NCBI GenBank assembly: GCA_936450465.1
Contig: OW388297.1
Coordinates: forward strand, 55,792,989 to 55,856,988
Source: Gibbula magus
Lineage: Eukaryota > Mollusca > Gastropoda > Trochida > Trochidae
Length of the DNA stretch: 64,000 nucleotides
Direction: 5' to 3'
The position numbers and the translations under genes were made by a program. Of this stretch, positions 22,716 to 34,982 are shown piece after piece (positions within the stretch are counted from its first letter, which is position 1; each line of letters starts with the position of its first letter). The notes under the pieces were generated by a model. That model saw nothing but the letters and a program-made list of their open reading frames with translations, was not told where the DNA came from and made no database searches.

Positions 22716-23364
22716 GCGACGCCTTCGTTAACGTCACCATCAGTGCACCATCAAACAACACGATTCCTAAGGGGGCGGATCTGTGATGGTATGGGGGGGC
22801 ATAACCTACGACCATAGGACGAACTTTGTTCGACTCGATGGAAGGGTGACTGGTGTCCGTTACCGAGACAAAGTGTTGCAACCTGTTGTTCTTCCTTTCC
22901 GCCGTAGAGTGGGTGTAAACTTTGAGTTTCAACATGACAATGCTCGACCCCACATGGCTCACATCAGCAGGGATTTTCTCACGCAAAACAACATCAGAGT
23001 GTTGCCATGGCCGTCCAAGAGCCCAGACATTAATCCCATTGAACACCTCTGGGACGTTCTTGGACGTCGGGTGAGGGAACGTGATGTTCTACCCCAGACA
23101 CCTGATGCCATGTTCCAGGCTCTCCAAGAAGAGTGGCGGTCAGTTCCTCGGGCTGTCATCCGGAAGTTGATCCAAAGTGTTCCACGACGGTGTGAAGAAG
23201 TGATCAGGAAACAGGGAGGACACAGCAGATACTGACATGGTGTACATACTTAATGAAATATACTTGATCAAAAACCCATGACAATAAAACAAATTTCACC
23301 ATCAATACATGCGTTCCTTTATTCATTTCCATCAGTATAGTTCTACATTTGTCTAAGATAACAA

Positions 23365-23876
23365 GCAAAAGAAACTGTAACACTCACTTGTTTTTGATTA
23401 ATTCAATATTTTAAGAAATGAGATGCATTTGATTATGGCATGATACAAAAACACTTTCGGCGCTAGTTTGAATTGGTGACTGGTTAATTTTTTAATTAAA
23501 ATATCAATTTTTAAAATAGACAAGTGTAAGAAATGAAATTTACACCAACATGACCCCTAACATGTTTAAAATGTTTAAAATGTGTGCAGAACGAGGAACA
23601 TTAATTGATTTTCACATAGAGTATGCGTGTTTATGTCGATGAACAGTTGTGTTTTATCAAAATTAATTTTTGGGAATTTTAATATTAAAAAGTTTAATTT
23701 TTTATTTGTTTTTTTTTTTCTTAAAAACATGTAGAAGTATTTTTTGACTGATTTTATTTTTTGGATTAATTACCAACACTATTAAATTTTTTAATACGAC
23801 GTTGAAAAACTCGAGAAATTTGACATTAAAAATTATACATATGATAAATACAACTGAGTGTTATACTTTCTTTTGC
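23365..23876. mobile_element. MITE with GCAAAAGAAA TIRs, copy 1
   Basis: Left GCAAAAGAAACTGTAACACT, right (reverse complement) GCAAAAGAAAGTATAACACT. The interior (ACACCAACATGACCCCTAAC, ATGTCGATGAACAGTTGTGT, AACATGTAGAAGTAT) matches 34616-34982. No ORF. Confidence 0.8.
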
Positions 23877-25783
23877 ATGTCAGTTTATTTGTCCAAAATA
23901 AATTTTCACCTTTGACCTTGTTTTGATTGACAATCATTATGGTGAGACTACAACCTTTCTTTTCTATTAAATTCCCTGCAAAACATCAGAAACAATAGAC
24001 TTGTCAATCACGGCCCATCCCACTGCCATACAATTGCAAGCTATGTCATCTCTGTTAAATATTGAATGGTTGATTTTCACATTTGCACAACAAAGAACAG
24101 GTTGATTATACCCTACATGAAATGATAGACAGACAGAAGGTATAGCACTGAAGCTAGTTATAACTAATTTGTCATTAACAAAAAATTATGCATCACTAAA
24201 GTTGATAGACATAAGATATCAGACTCCTTGCTGGGGTTTTAAGTGGCCGATCCCGAGGGGGGTTCAGGGAGTTAAAAATCACTCTCCTCCCTTGTGAACA
24301 ATCCCCAATCCTAACCCCCCTCCCCTCAAATATTCCTGGATCCTTCCATGATTTTACATGAATTAAATGGAATGAAATGTATACACTAAATAATTTGTGT
24401 GTATTACAGCAATTCTTACACTCTGAATGTGTCAAGCAACTTTTAGAAACTTCTGCAAATTTAATATTAACCAAGCAAATGTAAGTCCATAACACCTGCT
24501 TGCATAATTACCTTTATTAAAATAATCTCTGTGATTCACACTGTATCATATATGAAATCTGTAATAATTTTAGTTTCAGAATTGATTATACATGATAAAC
24601 AGTGAAAATGAGATTTTTTTTATCTAATATTTATAGCGGTCACATTTACAAATGTGTTCAAAAGGACAAGAACAAACAACTTGTTATCTTTGGCATTTAT
24701 GAAAAGACTGAGGGAGAGACTTATAATCATCCTGTATTGATTCATAAAATAAAATTTGCAAAACATCTTGCAATATGGCAAAGGGAAAATGATGGAAATT
24801 GATGTTGATAGTACAGTACCTTGCCATGTAAGATATTTATAGATCTATACAAAAACATCCTTTCCACATGTTCTCAATATCCTTTTGGAACAAGTTTGTG
24901 ACTAATTTGTCACACTGAAACAAACCAGAACGCCAAAATAGTCCAGCTGTAAAATTGATTGTTGAAGAGGACCGAGTTAATTATCGAAAGTTATTCACGC
25001 AAACAATTATGATTGCTACAACCAAATCCATTCTTGATTGCAAGACACCTAAGGACTAAAGAAATTAATTTTCTGGATTGATTCTCATGGATCAGTGAGC
25101 AAACCATTTTCGCCACCAAAGCGCCAATGGTAAAATCGTCAGCAACAATGATGCCACAGACAAACAGATAATTTGAATTCCACAAGCCTCGAAGCCAGTA
25201 CCAATGAACTTGTCCCTTGGCGCTAGTTGCAGACTTGCTGAAGAATTGGCTATTTTCCTTGAAACTTGGTCCCTTGGTGTTGAGGACCGAGGTACCAATG
25301 GTGCGAGGTACCAATGGTGCCGCCAATGTCATTTGGAATGGTATGGTGATATAAATGGATTTTCCATTGTCAATCAGTGAGTGTTAGAGGTTGACTTTCT
25401 GCACAACTTGATCCTTTGGGCACATTAACAGCGAAACATTATTAAATGAGTTCAGTGATTTGAACAGATTCATGGCTTGACTTGAAAGGTCTTTGGAGAA
25501 AGATTTGCACAGACTAAACCTGGCAACAGCGGTGGGAATATTGTTCGCAGAGATTCCAATACTTCCAATCTGGTACATCAATGGCAGGCTGGAAGGTGTA
25601 AATACAATCCAGGACAATTCAAAGAATATTTTTAAATCTAAAAGGGTAAAGTTCATGAAATTAATGAAACTCAATAAACTATTCTGAATTTTTTAAAATA
25701 TTTGTCCTTTTTGTAGATATATTCATATTGTCACTAAACCTTGGTATTGGGATAAAAAAATGCTTCCTAAGACATAAACCCTA
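23877..25783. other. Unassigned sequence
   Basis: AT-rich. A small tandem ACCAATGGTGCGAGGT-type repeat sits near 25291-25320. Open frames at 24991-25332 and 25384-25674 (minus) have no recognisable domain and no convincing splice sites. Confidence 0.35.
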
Positions 25784-26250
25784 AGGTGAGGTGAGGTGAG
25801 TTGGAGTTTAAAGGGGCAGTAGCACGTTTTTTCGCTGAAATAAGTCGATGAAATGTATTTGAGAAATAATGTCACCAGTAGTAAAACACCCTTCTCTCTT
25901 CGGAAAATCAAGTTATAAATGAGTGTACATGATTCCGTAAAGCCATAGGAATCGTTTTTTGTCATTCAAAATAATAAAATGTGTTCACAATAAAATGGCC
26001 GCCATGCAATTTTTGCTTTACACGCAACACCGTTTTTAACACTACGGATAATTGGTTTGTGTAATTAGATGTTTTACCCTCTAAAGTAAATTTAAATGAC
26101 ATAAACTATCATTACAAATGAGAAATTAAAAAAAATAAAATTTGCAAAAAACGTGCTACTGCCCCTTTAATGCCGCTGTCAAGAGTATTTCACTTATATC
26201 ATGGCTATTGTATTATTACAGGGAGAAAGCCTGCAACACCATGTAGCTAT
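25784..26250 (-). mobile_element. SINE family 1 partial copy, split by a MITE
   Basis: (AGGTG)n tail at 25784, then TTGGAGTTTAA. It resumes at 26167 with TTAATGCCGCTGTCAAGAGT, TCACTTATATCATGGCTATT and GCAGGGAGAAAGCCTGCAAC-like sequence. The tRNA head is missing. Confidence 0.85.
25812..26166. mobile_element. TTAA MITE family A, full copy (355 bp) nested in a SINE
   Basis: TTAA at 25808-25811 and 26167-26170. TIR AGGGGCAGTAGCACGTTTTT; the reverse complement of the right end is AGGGGCAGTAGCACGTTTTT. Second full copy at 49861-50214. Confidence 0.92.
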
Positions 26251-26297
26251 GATTTTAATGTTTTATTGCATCTTTCCCCGCAAGATTATACTAAGAG

Positions 26298-26440
26298 CAG
26301 TCTCTGTCACCGGCTAATTTAAGCCTTGCTGCATTTTTAAAACTTTCCAGTGTTAGTGCATTAGCACGCTGCATCTGAATTTCAGAGAGCGCTCTACTGT
26401 GTTAGTAGAGGAAAGTTAAATTAGCCAGTGATGGAGACTG
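26298..26440. repeat. 143-bp foldback MITE
   Basis: CAGTCTCTGTCACCGGCTAA at the left pairs with the right end TTAGCCAGTGATGGAGACTG; pairing continues inward imperfectly. A half copy with the same right end is at about 59110-59188. Confidence 0.75.
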
Positions 26441-27083
26441 GCAAGAGTTATGGCTTACTGGGGAAGTTGCCCCCATTGCTCCTTTTGTCTTCTTCCACAT
26501 CCATATTGTTAAAGGGACAGTTCTTGTATTCATGAAATTCAAGGGAGTCTTTCTGTGGGTGCATATATGACAGCAGTATCACTTGTATAGCCCTAGGCAA
26601 TAATAATTATTTTCTCTGGTTACACAACTTCCATGAAACAAGATATAAATATTTAAAATTCTATCAAAATTAATTCCAAATGTTAAAAATTTTAAGAAAA
26701 TCTCAACATGACTAGCTGCAAAATCATTCCCTAGCATTCCTAATTTTTACCTCAAAATTGATACAAGATTTGTGCACTACATCAAGCTCACTACACCATT
26801 AAAAAAGACTTTTTGAGCCGAATTAATCATTATTACATCATGGAACGTCGAAGTTATACCCTTAGGTTAATTTACTGTTGTAGCCTATTGTTTTCAAGTC
26901 ACAATGCCTATGGGGCACAATTCATCATGATTTGCATATATAAACCAAGTTCTCTTGACCCAAAACATCCAGAGATTCATAAAGGATTTGGTACGAGGTC
27001 TGAGCCACTTAATAGCTCTCATTTTGTAAATTTTATATTGTGTTTATAATTTGTTTCCAGGAACTCTGTTTGCACATACTTAA
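26441..27083. other. Unassigned sequence
   Basis: Contains TTAAAGGGACAGTTCTTGTA at 26509, which looks like one more TTAA-type element end, with no partner identified. Confidence 0.35.
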
Positions 27084-27622
27084 AGGCACTGTAGCACAAT
27101 TTTTCTACTGAAATAAAGTGATCTCTCAAAAATATAAATAAATGTTACCAATGGCTAAATTATACTCCTGAATTAATAACAAGAGTTTTAAAACGATTGT
27201 ACATGGTTCGATTAAGCCATTTGAGTCCATTTCCCATCGAGTGACCATTTCAATGTTTTCACATAAAAATAGCCGTTTGAAGTTAGCTCAAGTCATCTGA
27301 TTGATGTAACAATACCTAAACATTCAGAATAGAGTTTTAGATTTGATGTAATGATGGAATGGTCAATCATCTTGTTGTCTGAACTCTCAAATTCGCATGA
27401 GACCTATATTTCAACCTCTCACACTGAAGAGTTCCACACAACTGTCACTTTATACGCCAAATCATTTTCTTCAAATACGGTTAACCGTTTTCTATGGATA
27501 CGGCTTATCCGGTCGTGTAATGAGATGTTTTACCCATTAACGTACCAATATTTTGTATAAACCTGAATGATAAATGGCAAATTTGAGAAAACGTTATATG
27601 CCAAAAATGTGCTACAGCGTCT
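27084..27622. mobile_element. TTAA MITE family B (539 bp)
   Basis: TTAA 27080-27083 then AGGCACTGTAGCACAATTTT. The right end reads AAAATGTGCTACAGCGTCTT then AA. The interior matches 31259-31984 (TCTGATTGATGTAACAATAC, GATGTTTTACCC..). Confidence 0.88.
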
Positions 27623-27667
27623 TTAAGAGAAGGTGCAGTGATCCTTTCGCAGCATTGATAAATAGAG

Positions 27668-27812
27668 GTTATCATGAGAGTGTGTTTTGGGATGGTCAAT
27701 ATCCTGCATTAGGAATAAACATTGTATTTTGCGAGCCTTGGTGAGCAAAATACATTGTGTTTATTCCTAATGCAGGATATTTACCATCCCAAAACACACG
27801 AGCATGATAACT
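27668..27812. repeat. Foldback repeat, about 65-bp arms
   Basis: GTGTGTTTTGGGATGGTCAA and AATATCCTGCATTAGGAATA on the left are mirrored on the right, separated by a spacer of about 12 bp (GAGCCTTGGTGA). Confidence 0.9.
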
Positions 27813-29740
27813 TCTTTATCATACAATGTCATTCTTCATTCACTTTGCGCAAAACAGCATGACAACATTAATTTCAAAGTTGAACTTTACTGTAACTACG
27901 CGTATTGATATATGCAAATGAACTGCGTGCTATTCTCACAGTAAAATGACACAAAATAACGCTTCCTAAATTATGCTTTCAGTGAAAATAATCGTTATTT
28001 TTGGCATGATCGTTTAATACGTTTTAAAATGCGTTTTGAAAATGAAAAATATTTAACGCGAAGACAGCACATTCGAAGTCGCGTCCTATCGCTTTCGTGT
28101 AATCATGAGTGTAGGGGAGTCCATCTTGAAGGGGCGAGAGTAGCTTCCCTTTCGCCCGCTTGCAAATGGCGACTCACACATCACACGGAGAGCTAAACTG
28201 AATGTTAGGCAGCGAATTCTAAAATCCCCTTTATAAAAGTCACATTATGGAACAGTGAATGCATATGTGACTCAAATTGCCTTTGTTACCTGTGAGTATT
28301 TATAAAGTGTTTACTCTGTAGTTTTCAACTTGCGATGAACATGTTTTGGCACTGCTTGATCAAAATATTGTTTTTCCGTAATATGCATTGCACTTTGTTT
28401 GTTTTGTCATATCTCAAATTAATGTAGATCTATATGAAATGAAGTATGTATTTTACATGAAGCTATTACGCTATTACAACTGTTACGGTTATTACAGGCG
28501 TTCGAAATGTTAATGCTTGTGACGTCATTTTCAAAAGAAGTTCCGTCACTTGACCTCTGTAATTTGCATCTTTATCCGTATATGACCCAAACGGATACCG
28601 AAAATATCCGTTGTCTTATTCCTGCCGAGAACACCATCCATTGTAAGATAAAATATCATATTAGTTCCTGTTTTCTCACCATAATTACTAAGAATAAACA
28701 AATAATTTTCTTTCCCCCCCCCCCTCAAAGTTAAATTCCCATTTGTTTATCATTTTAAATGAAAGACACCAAAGATAAACACTGTTGATTGGTTTCCCCT
28801 TTTTCTACAGAAGTTCCCATTTCACTAAACAAATATTTCAAGGAAAGCAATTAAAGATAATCTTTTTTCCCTATAATATAAAAAAAATATAAAGAATTTC
28901 TCACATTGACCTCTGAATTTCTAAGACATAAACACTGTTGTCTCTTTTCTCCATAAAGTGCCTTAGAGGACGTTGCACCATAATTTGCCTAAATGAAGCA
29001 AAATGCCAGTGACCCCAATGACCCAAGGGTTCACCCGAGTTTGGCAGATCCAGTGTCACTAAATTGCGGCTATGGCTTATTTCTATTCAACCATTATTGA
29101 TCGGTGCTACTTGGCAAACAATCGCACCTAATTGTGAGTGACACTTTCTTGGAGGATTCTTAGAAACAGCTTAGTTCCTGGAAATGGTTCCATTCACATG
29201 GGAGCAATTTATAATCTTCGAAATATATTTTGAGGAAAACCATGTCAATTGTTTTGTGGTGGCAAATTTAAAGTCAGAGGCAATGAATTACCATAATTAG
29301 GATTTAAACCTTTGGTTTCAGAATCCATAAATTATGGTAAAAGTACCGAACATATGATGAAGAATTAAACTGGTTTAAGGGACAGTGCATCGGGGTATTT
29401 TGAGGAATGAAATTCAAGATTGTTATTCACGTTTGAGCATTTATGTCATCAATGATAACTTCATATTCAATTTATTTAAATTCATATATCACAAATTAAT
29501 TACATAAAAGCACAAAAATACCGATATAGATATTAATATTCCTATAAGTTCTTCAAGAAGACACAAGATCATGATCCATGAACTTTCAAGGGGGATGTTC
29601 ACATATTAAAAGGGGGTTGGTATTCATCCAAGAAATTTAGATGCCAAATTTTTTATAGGAGGGGGGAAAGGGGTCACAGCCCCTCAACATGCTGTTCTGA
29701 ATCGTCAGTGAATATCTTGCGTAAAGCTTCTTTGAAAGGC
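27813..29740. other. Unassigned sequence with a short inverted repeat
   Basis: AGTGTCACT (29052) and AGTGACACT (29137) form an exact 9-bp inverted repeat around a segment with non-repetitive character. A C11 run lies near 28716. TTTAAGGGACAGTGCATCGG near 29378 may be an element end. No coding exon seen. Confidence 0.35.
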
Positions 29741-29744
29741 ACTT

Positions 29745-29902
29745 TAGAAGTTTACACCTTTTATTATTTTAAATTACAAAAACGATGGCTTTACCAAACC
29801 ATAAACACTCAATTTTTAACTTGATTTTCCAAAGAGAGAAGGGTGTTTTATTGGTGACATTTCATGGACTTATTCATGCGAAAAAAATATGCTACTGCCC
29901 CT
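29745..29902 (+). mobile_element. TTAA MITE family A, right-half fragment
   Basis: TTACAAAAACGATGGCTTTA through GCTACTGCCCCTTTAA matches the right half of 49861-50214. The left half is absent. Confidence 0.8.
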
Positions 29903-29906
29903 TTAA

Positions 29907-30590
29907 ATGGCTTACTCTTATTGCAAAGTTTAAGGCTAGGAAGAGGGCACTTTGCAATAAATTTGTAAGCGAACGCTTAAATAAGTCATAAGGGGGCTCA
30001 TTAGTCAAAGTCACGTCAAAACTTTAACTTATTGAGCTTATAAGGTCAATTACGGTAATCAGCATTTTGGGGGGAATATGAGACAGACAACAAAATGACT
30101 TATATTAGCACTAAAGTTCAAGGCATACATATGAAACTATTACATCACAAACAACAAAGTGTTTGTACTGTTTGTGCTCTAAAAACAGATATATCCCCCT
30201 TCTCAAGAGGGGGGACAATAACAATGTGAGCGTATAAAATAATTTTATTTAACATTGATCAGCCTCTATGATATATCTTCCAGAATACAAGCCAACATTC
30301 AAAGTTACAAACACAAATGAGCATATAAAAAATTAAAATGTCTTTAGAAATTTCAGGAAGGAATCTAAATTAACTAACAACTGTAATGAACGCAGCTTTA
30401 TTCAGCTATAATGGAACAAAAATAAGTTAATTTAATAGCCCAGCTTGAATCTGCTTTGATGTCACTGTTTCTTCCTCCTCAGTCTTTGAGGAGAACTTTG
30501 ATAATAGTTCTTTACAAAACAAGCAATTTATATCCAACACAGTCTATAAGACAACAAACAAATTTGAAATCACAACCAGCGGAAATAGGC
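29907..30590. other. Unassigned sequence
   Basis: AT-rich, nothing recognised. Confidence 0.3.
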
Positions 30591-30985
30591 AAATCCATTT
30601 AATCCAAAAGGTCTTATACACAGTTCTCAAGTATAAGGTTACCTTAGATCTTAATTACATCTACATCCCAAAAGTTTGTTCACTTTCTTTCAAAACAGCC
30701 AAATCCATTTAATCCAAAAACGTCTTATACACAGTTCTCAAGTATAAGTTTGCCGTAGATCTGAAATACAGATGCATCCCTAAAGTTTTTTCACTTTTTT
30801 CAAAAAAGCCAAATCCATTTACCGATAATCCAAAATGTCTTAATTAGGCAGTTGTCAAGCATAAAGTTACCATAGATCTTAAATAAAATTTCAATAAATC
30901 CATTTAATCCAAAATCCAGTTCTAGTTATCTGAGATCTTTAATGCAACTCCATTTCATAATTTCACTTCTTTTAACTATACTTAC
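30591..30985. repeat. Tandem repeat, about 110-bp unit, four units
   Basis: AAATCCATTT starts at 30591, 30701, 30811 and 30896. Units share CTTATACACAGTTCTCAAGT and a TAGATCT box. A related single unit (ACACGGTTCTCAGTCCCAGG) is near 33105-33150. Confidence 0.85.
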
Positions 30986-31258
30986 AAAAAAATCTGTTGA
31001 AACTTGTTGCACTTTCAATGCCGTCACAAGAAAGAATAGGACCTACTTCACATAACCATAAGATAAGTAGGATTTCTGGAAAACAAATCTTTATTGTGAA
31101 CAAACATGACATTTCACAGTATCAGCTTACTCGTGTAATCAAGTGGAAAACACTTTGTGCCTGAAGGAATGAACATATTCCCTGAATTTGTTTCTGTTCA
31201 CAATAAAGAAGGTGATGTCCTGAAGTTTTTCTGAATTTCCTTCAAAGGCTCCATTTAA
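30986..31258. other. Unassigned sequence
   Basis: Nothing recognised. Confidence 0.3.
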
Positions 31259-31984
31259 GGCACTGTCTCACGCCGTTATTTCTAAATTAAGTTCACCCAT
31301 GAAAAGTTAACTAAGTGTTACCAATGGCTAAATAATACTCCTGAATCGATAAAAAGAGTTTTAAAATGAATGTACATGTTTCGGTTAAACCACACGAGTC
31401 AATTTCCCATCAGTGGTGTTCACATTAAAATGGCTGCTCGAATGTGGTTCAAATGATCTGACTGATGTAGCGATACCTAAACACTCAAAGTAGAGTTTTA
31501 GATATCGTACAATGATGGAATGGTCAACCATCTTGCTGTCTAAAATCTTTAAATTGCATGAGACCTACAAATCTACCTCTCACACTGAAAAGCTCCACAA
31601 AATTGTACTAATATGGATAACCAGCCATTTTAAAGTGTTCACATTAAAATGACAGTGGGAAGGTAGTTCAAGTGATCTGACTGATGTAGTGATACCTGAA
31701 CACTCAGAGTGGAATTTTAAATATGGAAGAATGCTGGAATGGTGCCTGAACTATTCAACATGAGACCAACTAATCTACCTCTCTCACTGAAGATTTACAC
31801 AAAATTGTTGTTTTACATGTCCGCCATTTTCTTCCAATATGGATATAACCATTTTCTATGGATATGGCTTATCGTGTCATGCAATGAGATGTTTACCCTA
31901 TAATGTAACAATATATACTGCATACTTTAATAATAAATGACAAACTTGAGACAAAATATTATGCAAAAATGTGCTACAGCGCCT
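31259..31984. mobile_element. TTAA MITE family B, 726-bp copy with internal duplication
   Basis: TTAA 31255-31258 and 31985-31988. Left end AGGCACTGTCTCACG; right end GTGCTACAGCGCCTT. Internal segments starting GATCTGACTGATGTAG at about 31455 and 31675 are duplicates about 218 bp apart. Confidence 0.88.
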
Positions 31985-32566
31985 TTAAAATTGTAAACGT
32001 CATTGATGACAGAACCCCAGAAAATGTACAAAGATGTACAAATGTCACACTTTTTTACAATAAATCTACATAAGTTATTTAACTTCTTTCAATGTCCTTA
32101 TAGACCATATAGCCATTGTTAAATAAGAAGTTGATCATCCAAAAACATCCTTGTCTTCTTAATTATATCAACTTGCAGAATGCTTCTCAATTTCTTCCTT
32201 ATATAACCATGTAATTGAATATTCTTTAGAGTTTGTTTATAACACTTGCAGTGCATTGACAAAGAACATTTATCCGAACATTATTCAAGTGTCAGGTATG
32301 ATTCAAGTTGATGAAGAATTAAACTGGTTCTATCAGGCACGGTGAAATGGAAAATAGATGTCAAATTTTTCAAAAGGTTCACTTCCTTTACTGTCGCATG
32401 TATGAATTTCTCATGAGTAAGATTGCATTACAAAATCATTAAATGAAAGATAACTAATGTGTGATCTAGCTGGTCAGTAAAATATAATTTTACAAGGGAA
32501 TTAAAATGAGAGTTTTCAAACTTGATCACTGGTTATATTAATATAATTTTACAAGGGAATTAAAAT
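31985..32566. other. Unassigned sequence with a short local duplication
   Basis: TTTTACAAGGGAATTAAAAT occurs at about 32488 and 32548. GATGAAGAATTAAACTGGTT at 32311 also occurs near 29358. Confidence 0.4.
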
Positions 32567-32577
32567 TGGAGTTTTCA

Positions 32578-32891
32578 GTGAGTGAGTGAGTTGGGGTTTA
32601 ACGCCGCTTTCAAGATTATTTCACTTATATCACTGCTGCTAGTCTTATGGCAGGGAGAAAGCCTGCCACGCCATGTGGCTATGCATTGCGGTGAAACCTG
32701 CGAGCAGAGGCTGGAACTAGTGAACCATGGGTGGTACTGCGCTGAATTTCAGTGTAGCATTGCACCCAAACCTTATTTCGTGTAGAACAGTTCTCTACTG
32801 CAGACAAAGTTGCCGTGCCCCTGGCGGGATTCGAACCCCGGACCTCTTGATCCAAAGCCGAACGCGCTAATCACTGCGCTATCCCGCCCCC
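32578..32891 (-). mobile_element. SINE family 1, complete copy (tRNA head, 314 bp)
   Basis: Target duplication TGGAGTTTTCA at 32567-32577 and 32892-32902. Read on minus: head GGGGCGGGATAGCGCAGTGA with A box TAGCGCAGTGATTAGCGC and B box GGGTTCGAATCCC, then a body with GTTCTACACGAAATAAGG and GCAGGTTTCACCGCAATGCA, and a CTCACTCACTCAC-type tail. Pol III-type internal promoter expected. Best-preserved copy here. Confidence 0.95.
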
Positions 32892-32902
32892 TGGAGTTTT
32901 CA

Positions 32903-34029
32903 AACTTGATCACTGGTAATTTTAATGAGCTTTAAAACTGTTTTGATGGACAATATGAAATCTAACCATTTCATAGTATATTCAGTTGTCCCTTGAAAAA
33001 AAGCACAAACAGAGCTGTGTTTTTCTATAAGGTATCAAAGATGTTTTAAATTACACATTCCACTTAAATGAACAGTGGGTGAACAAGCTTTTGGGATGCA
33101 GCTATACACGGTTCTCAGTCCCAGGTTGCCCGAGATCTTTTAAATGCAAGAAGAAATATTTTCTGGAAAGTTACTTACACTTGTCTGGTTAATGCCAGGT
33201 TATGAGAAGACCGGGAATTGAAAGAGACACTACAAATGCTAACTTTAGAAACTAAGAAATAATGAAAATTGATTTTTTTTCCTGAAAGGTCATGTAGTTC
33301 ATTTGGTCGATAACTCTATTTGTACTTCTTAAGAACCCTTTTTAATCTCTTGTTCTACATTGGGGCGTGTTCCTGTGCATGGTTCGGTTGACCGCCAGCA
33401 GAGGAAGTTCAGCATCAATGGGCAAAGATTGTCATGGATGGGTGATCCCTTTCATATGTGCTGTTTACAGTGCAAATAAATTCACTCAGCTTATATATAC
33501 ATCCCCAATCACCAAATATATCATAATTACTAGTTTCCAATTAAAATAGCTAGAGTAACATCATTATGCATGTGCAGAAACCGAAACTGCACGTCCAATT
33601 TACATGCACAGTAGTAAACATGATCAATCCAAATAAGTGACCCCTAAACAACACAATGGATGTCCCTTTAAATGGCATTGAAAATAGTTAAATAGCAAAA
33701 ATGCATTTGTGTGCTCACTTACACACCATGCAATATTTTACTTTTCTACTGCACCACACTCCTGTCAAAGGTTAAAGTTTAAAGGACAGTAAAGTCAGGT
33801 TTTCATTAGTTCTTTAGCCCTTATTCCCTTATTCATCGTGGAAGAACCTTACTTATCCCCTGAGACAGCTTTGCCTCTAGCCACTGAAACACACAGTATA
33901 AGGCTATATTTTGCTTAATTTTGGTGCTACATTAATAAGATTGGATGCAAATGATAGGCCACAGCAAGATCTCTATGACTACCTTCAACAGTTTATCATA
34001 ACTCCAGAATGATGAAACAATTTATTTGC
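32903..34029. other. Unassigned sequence
   Basis: Apart from the unit at 33105-33150 nothing recognised; the GC-richer patch at 33360-33450 has no confirmed exon. Confidence 0.3.
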
Positions 34030-34200
34030 ACCCTGCCACACCCTTATTTTTGGGAGTAGGGTAATAAAATTAAAAATCATGATTTTGTCTTTCTAGCATC
34101 AGTGGTTCTTGGGGAGAAGTCGTTTAAAGATTTTAAAGTGGACACCCTGCCACACCCATATTTGAGGAGGATCAGGACCAAATGAAGAAATTTTAGTCTA
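34030..34200. repeat. Dispersed tandem-unit repeat fragment
   Basis: CCTGCCACACCC..ATTTTTGGGAG then a second CCTGCCACACCCATATTTGA about 120 bp on; related to 9240-9480. Confidence 0.6.
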
Positions 34201-34615
34201 TATTCATTAGACGTTTCTAACATCATTTTATATTCAGGTTTGTTTTCATTCTTACAAACATTACACTATAAACCCTTGATCCTTCTAGAACTTATATATG
34301 TGACAGAAAGAAAGTTCACACATATAACATATGTTATAATTAAATGTAATAAGACAAATTCAAATATTATGTGCAACGAAATGAAATTAATTAGTCAATG
34401 ATTAACAAAATTTGTCAAGACTTCAAACATACATGAACTTTTCAGACAGTAATAAAATGTCACTGTTAGCTAAACAATTCAATTGAACAATCTCATTAGT
34501 ACTGAAATATCAATCAAATATGTAATTAACTTATACTCAGCCATAGGCTCTGTAGCTCATCAGGTATTGCATTACTTATTATCTCTAAGGTAATGACTGT
34601 TAAATAAACTGCCAA

Positions 34616-34982
34616 GCAAAAGAAAGTACTCACCTCAGTTGGTTTCGATCAATTCAATATTAAATGAAATTAAATTTACACCAACATGACCCCTACCATG
34701 TTTAAAATGTTGTAAATGTGTGCAGAATCAGGCACATTTTTCACATAGAATATGTATTTTATGTCGATGAACAGTTGTGTATCATCAAAAATAATTTTTG
34801 AAGAAATTTCAGATTTAAAATTTCATTTTTAAAAAAATATTAAAAAAAACATGTAGAAGTATATAACTGCTGCCAAAACACCTGTACTTTTTAGTTTAGA
34901 TTATGACATTGAAAACTTGAGATATTTGCAATTGAAAATCATACATATGATAAAATCAACTGAGGTGTGTACTTTCTTTTGC
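34616..34982. mobile_element. MITE with GCAAAAGAAA TIRs, copy 2
   Basis: Left GCAAAAGAAAGTACTCACCT, right (reverse complement) GCAAAAGAAAGTACACACCT. Shares its interior with 23365-23876. Confidence 0.85.

Larger units (their letters stand above)
21649..23235 (+). pseudogene. Tc1-type transposase (DD34E), broken by stops and an insertion
   Basis: The frame starts at ATG 21649 (MPRAYLSDNEKWQAIG). It runs through the paired-type helix-turn-helix region (SVISRLWNRYRQTGN, then RKTTSRKDR) to the first catalytic Asp in MFSDESRF and the RVWRR motif. A 554-bp element (22162-22715) interrupts RVWRR. The frame resumes as GGGSVMVWGGI, the second Asp in QHDNARPH and the Glu in DINPIEHLWD (34 residues apart), ending at 23235. 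In-frame stops lie at 21715-21717, 22729-22731 and 22768-22770. Removing the insert and one target copy restores frame. Length without the insert, about 340 codons, is normal for the family. The element's own TIRs were not identified. Inactive. Confidence 0.92.

Noticed and set aside
25384..25687. Open frames on both strands near 25.5 kb
   Set aside because: No domain recognised, no splice sites that would give a sensible exon.
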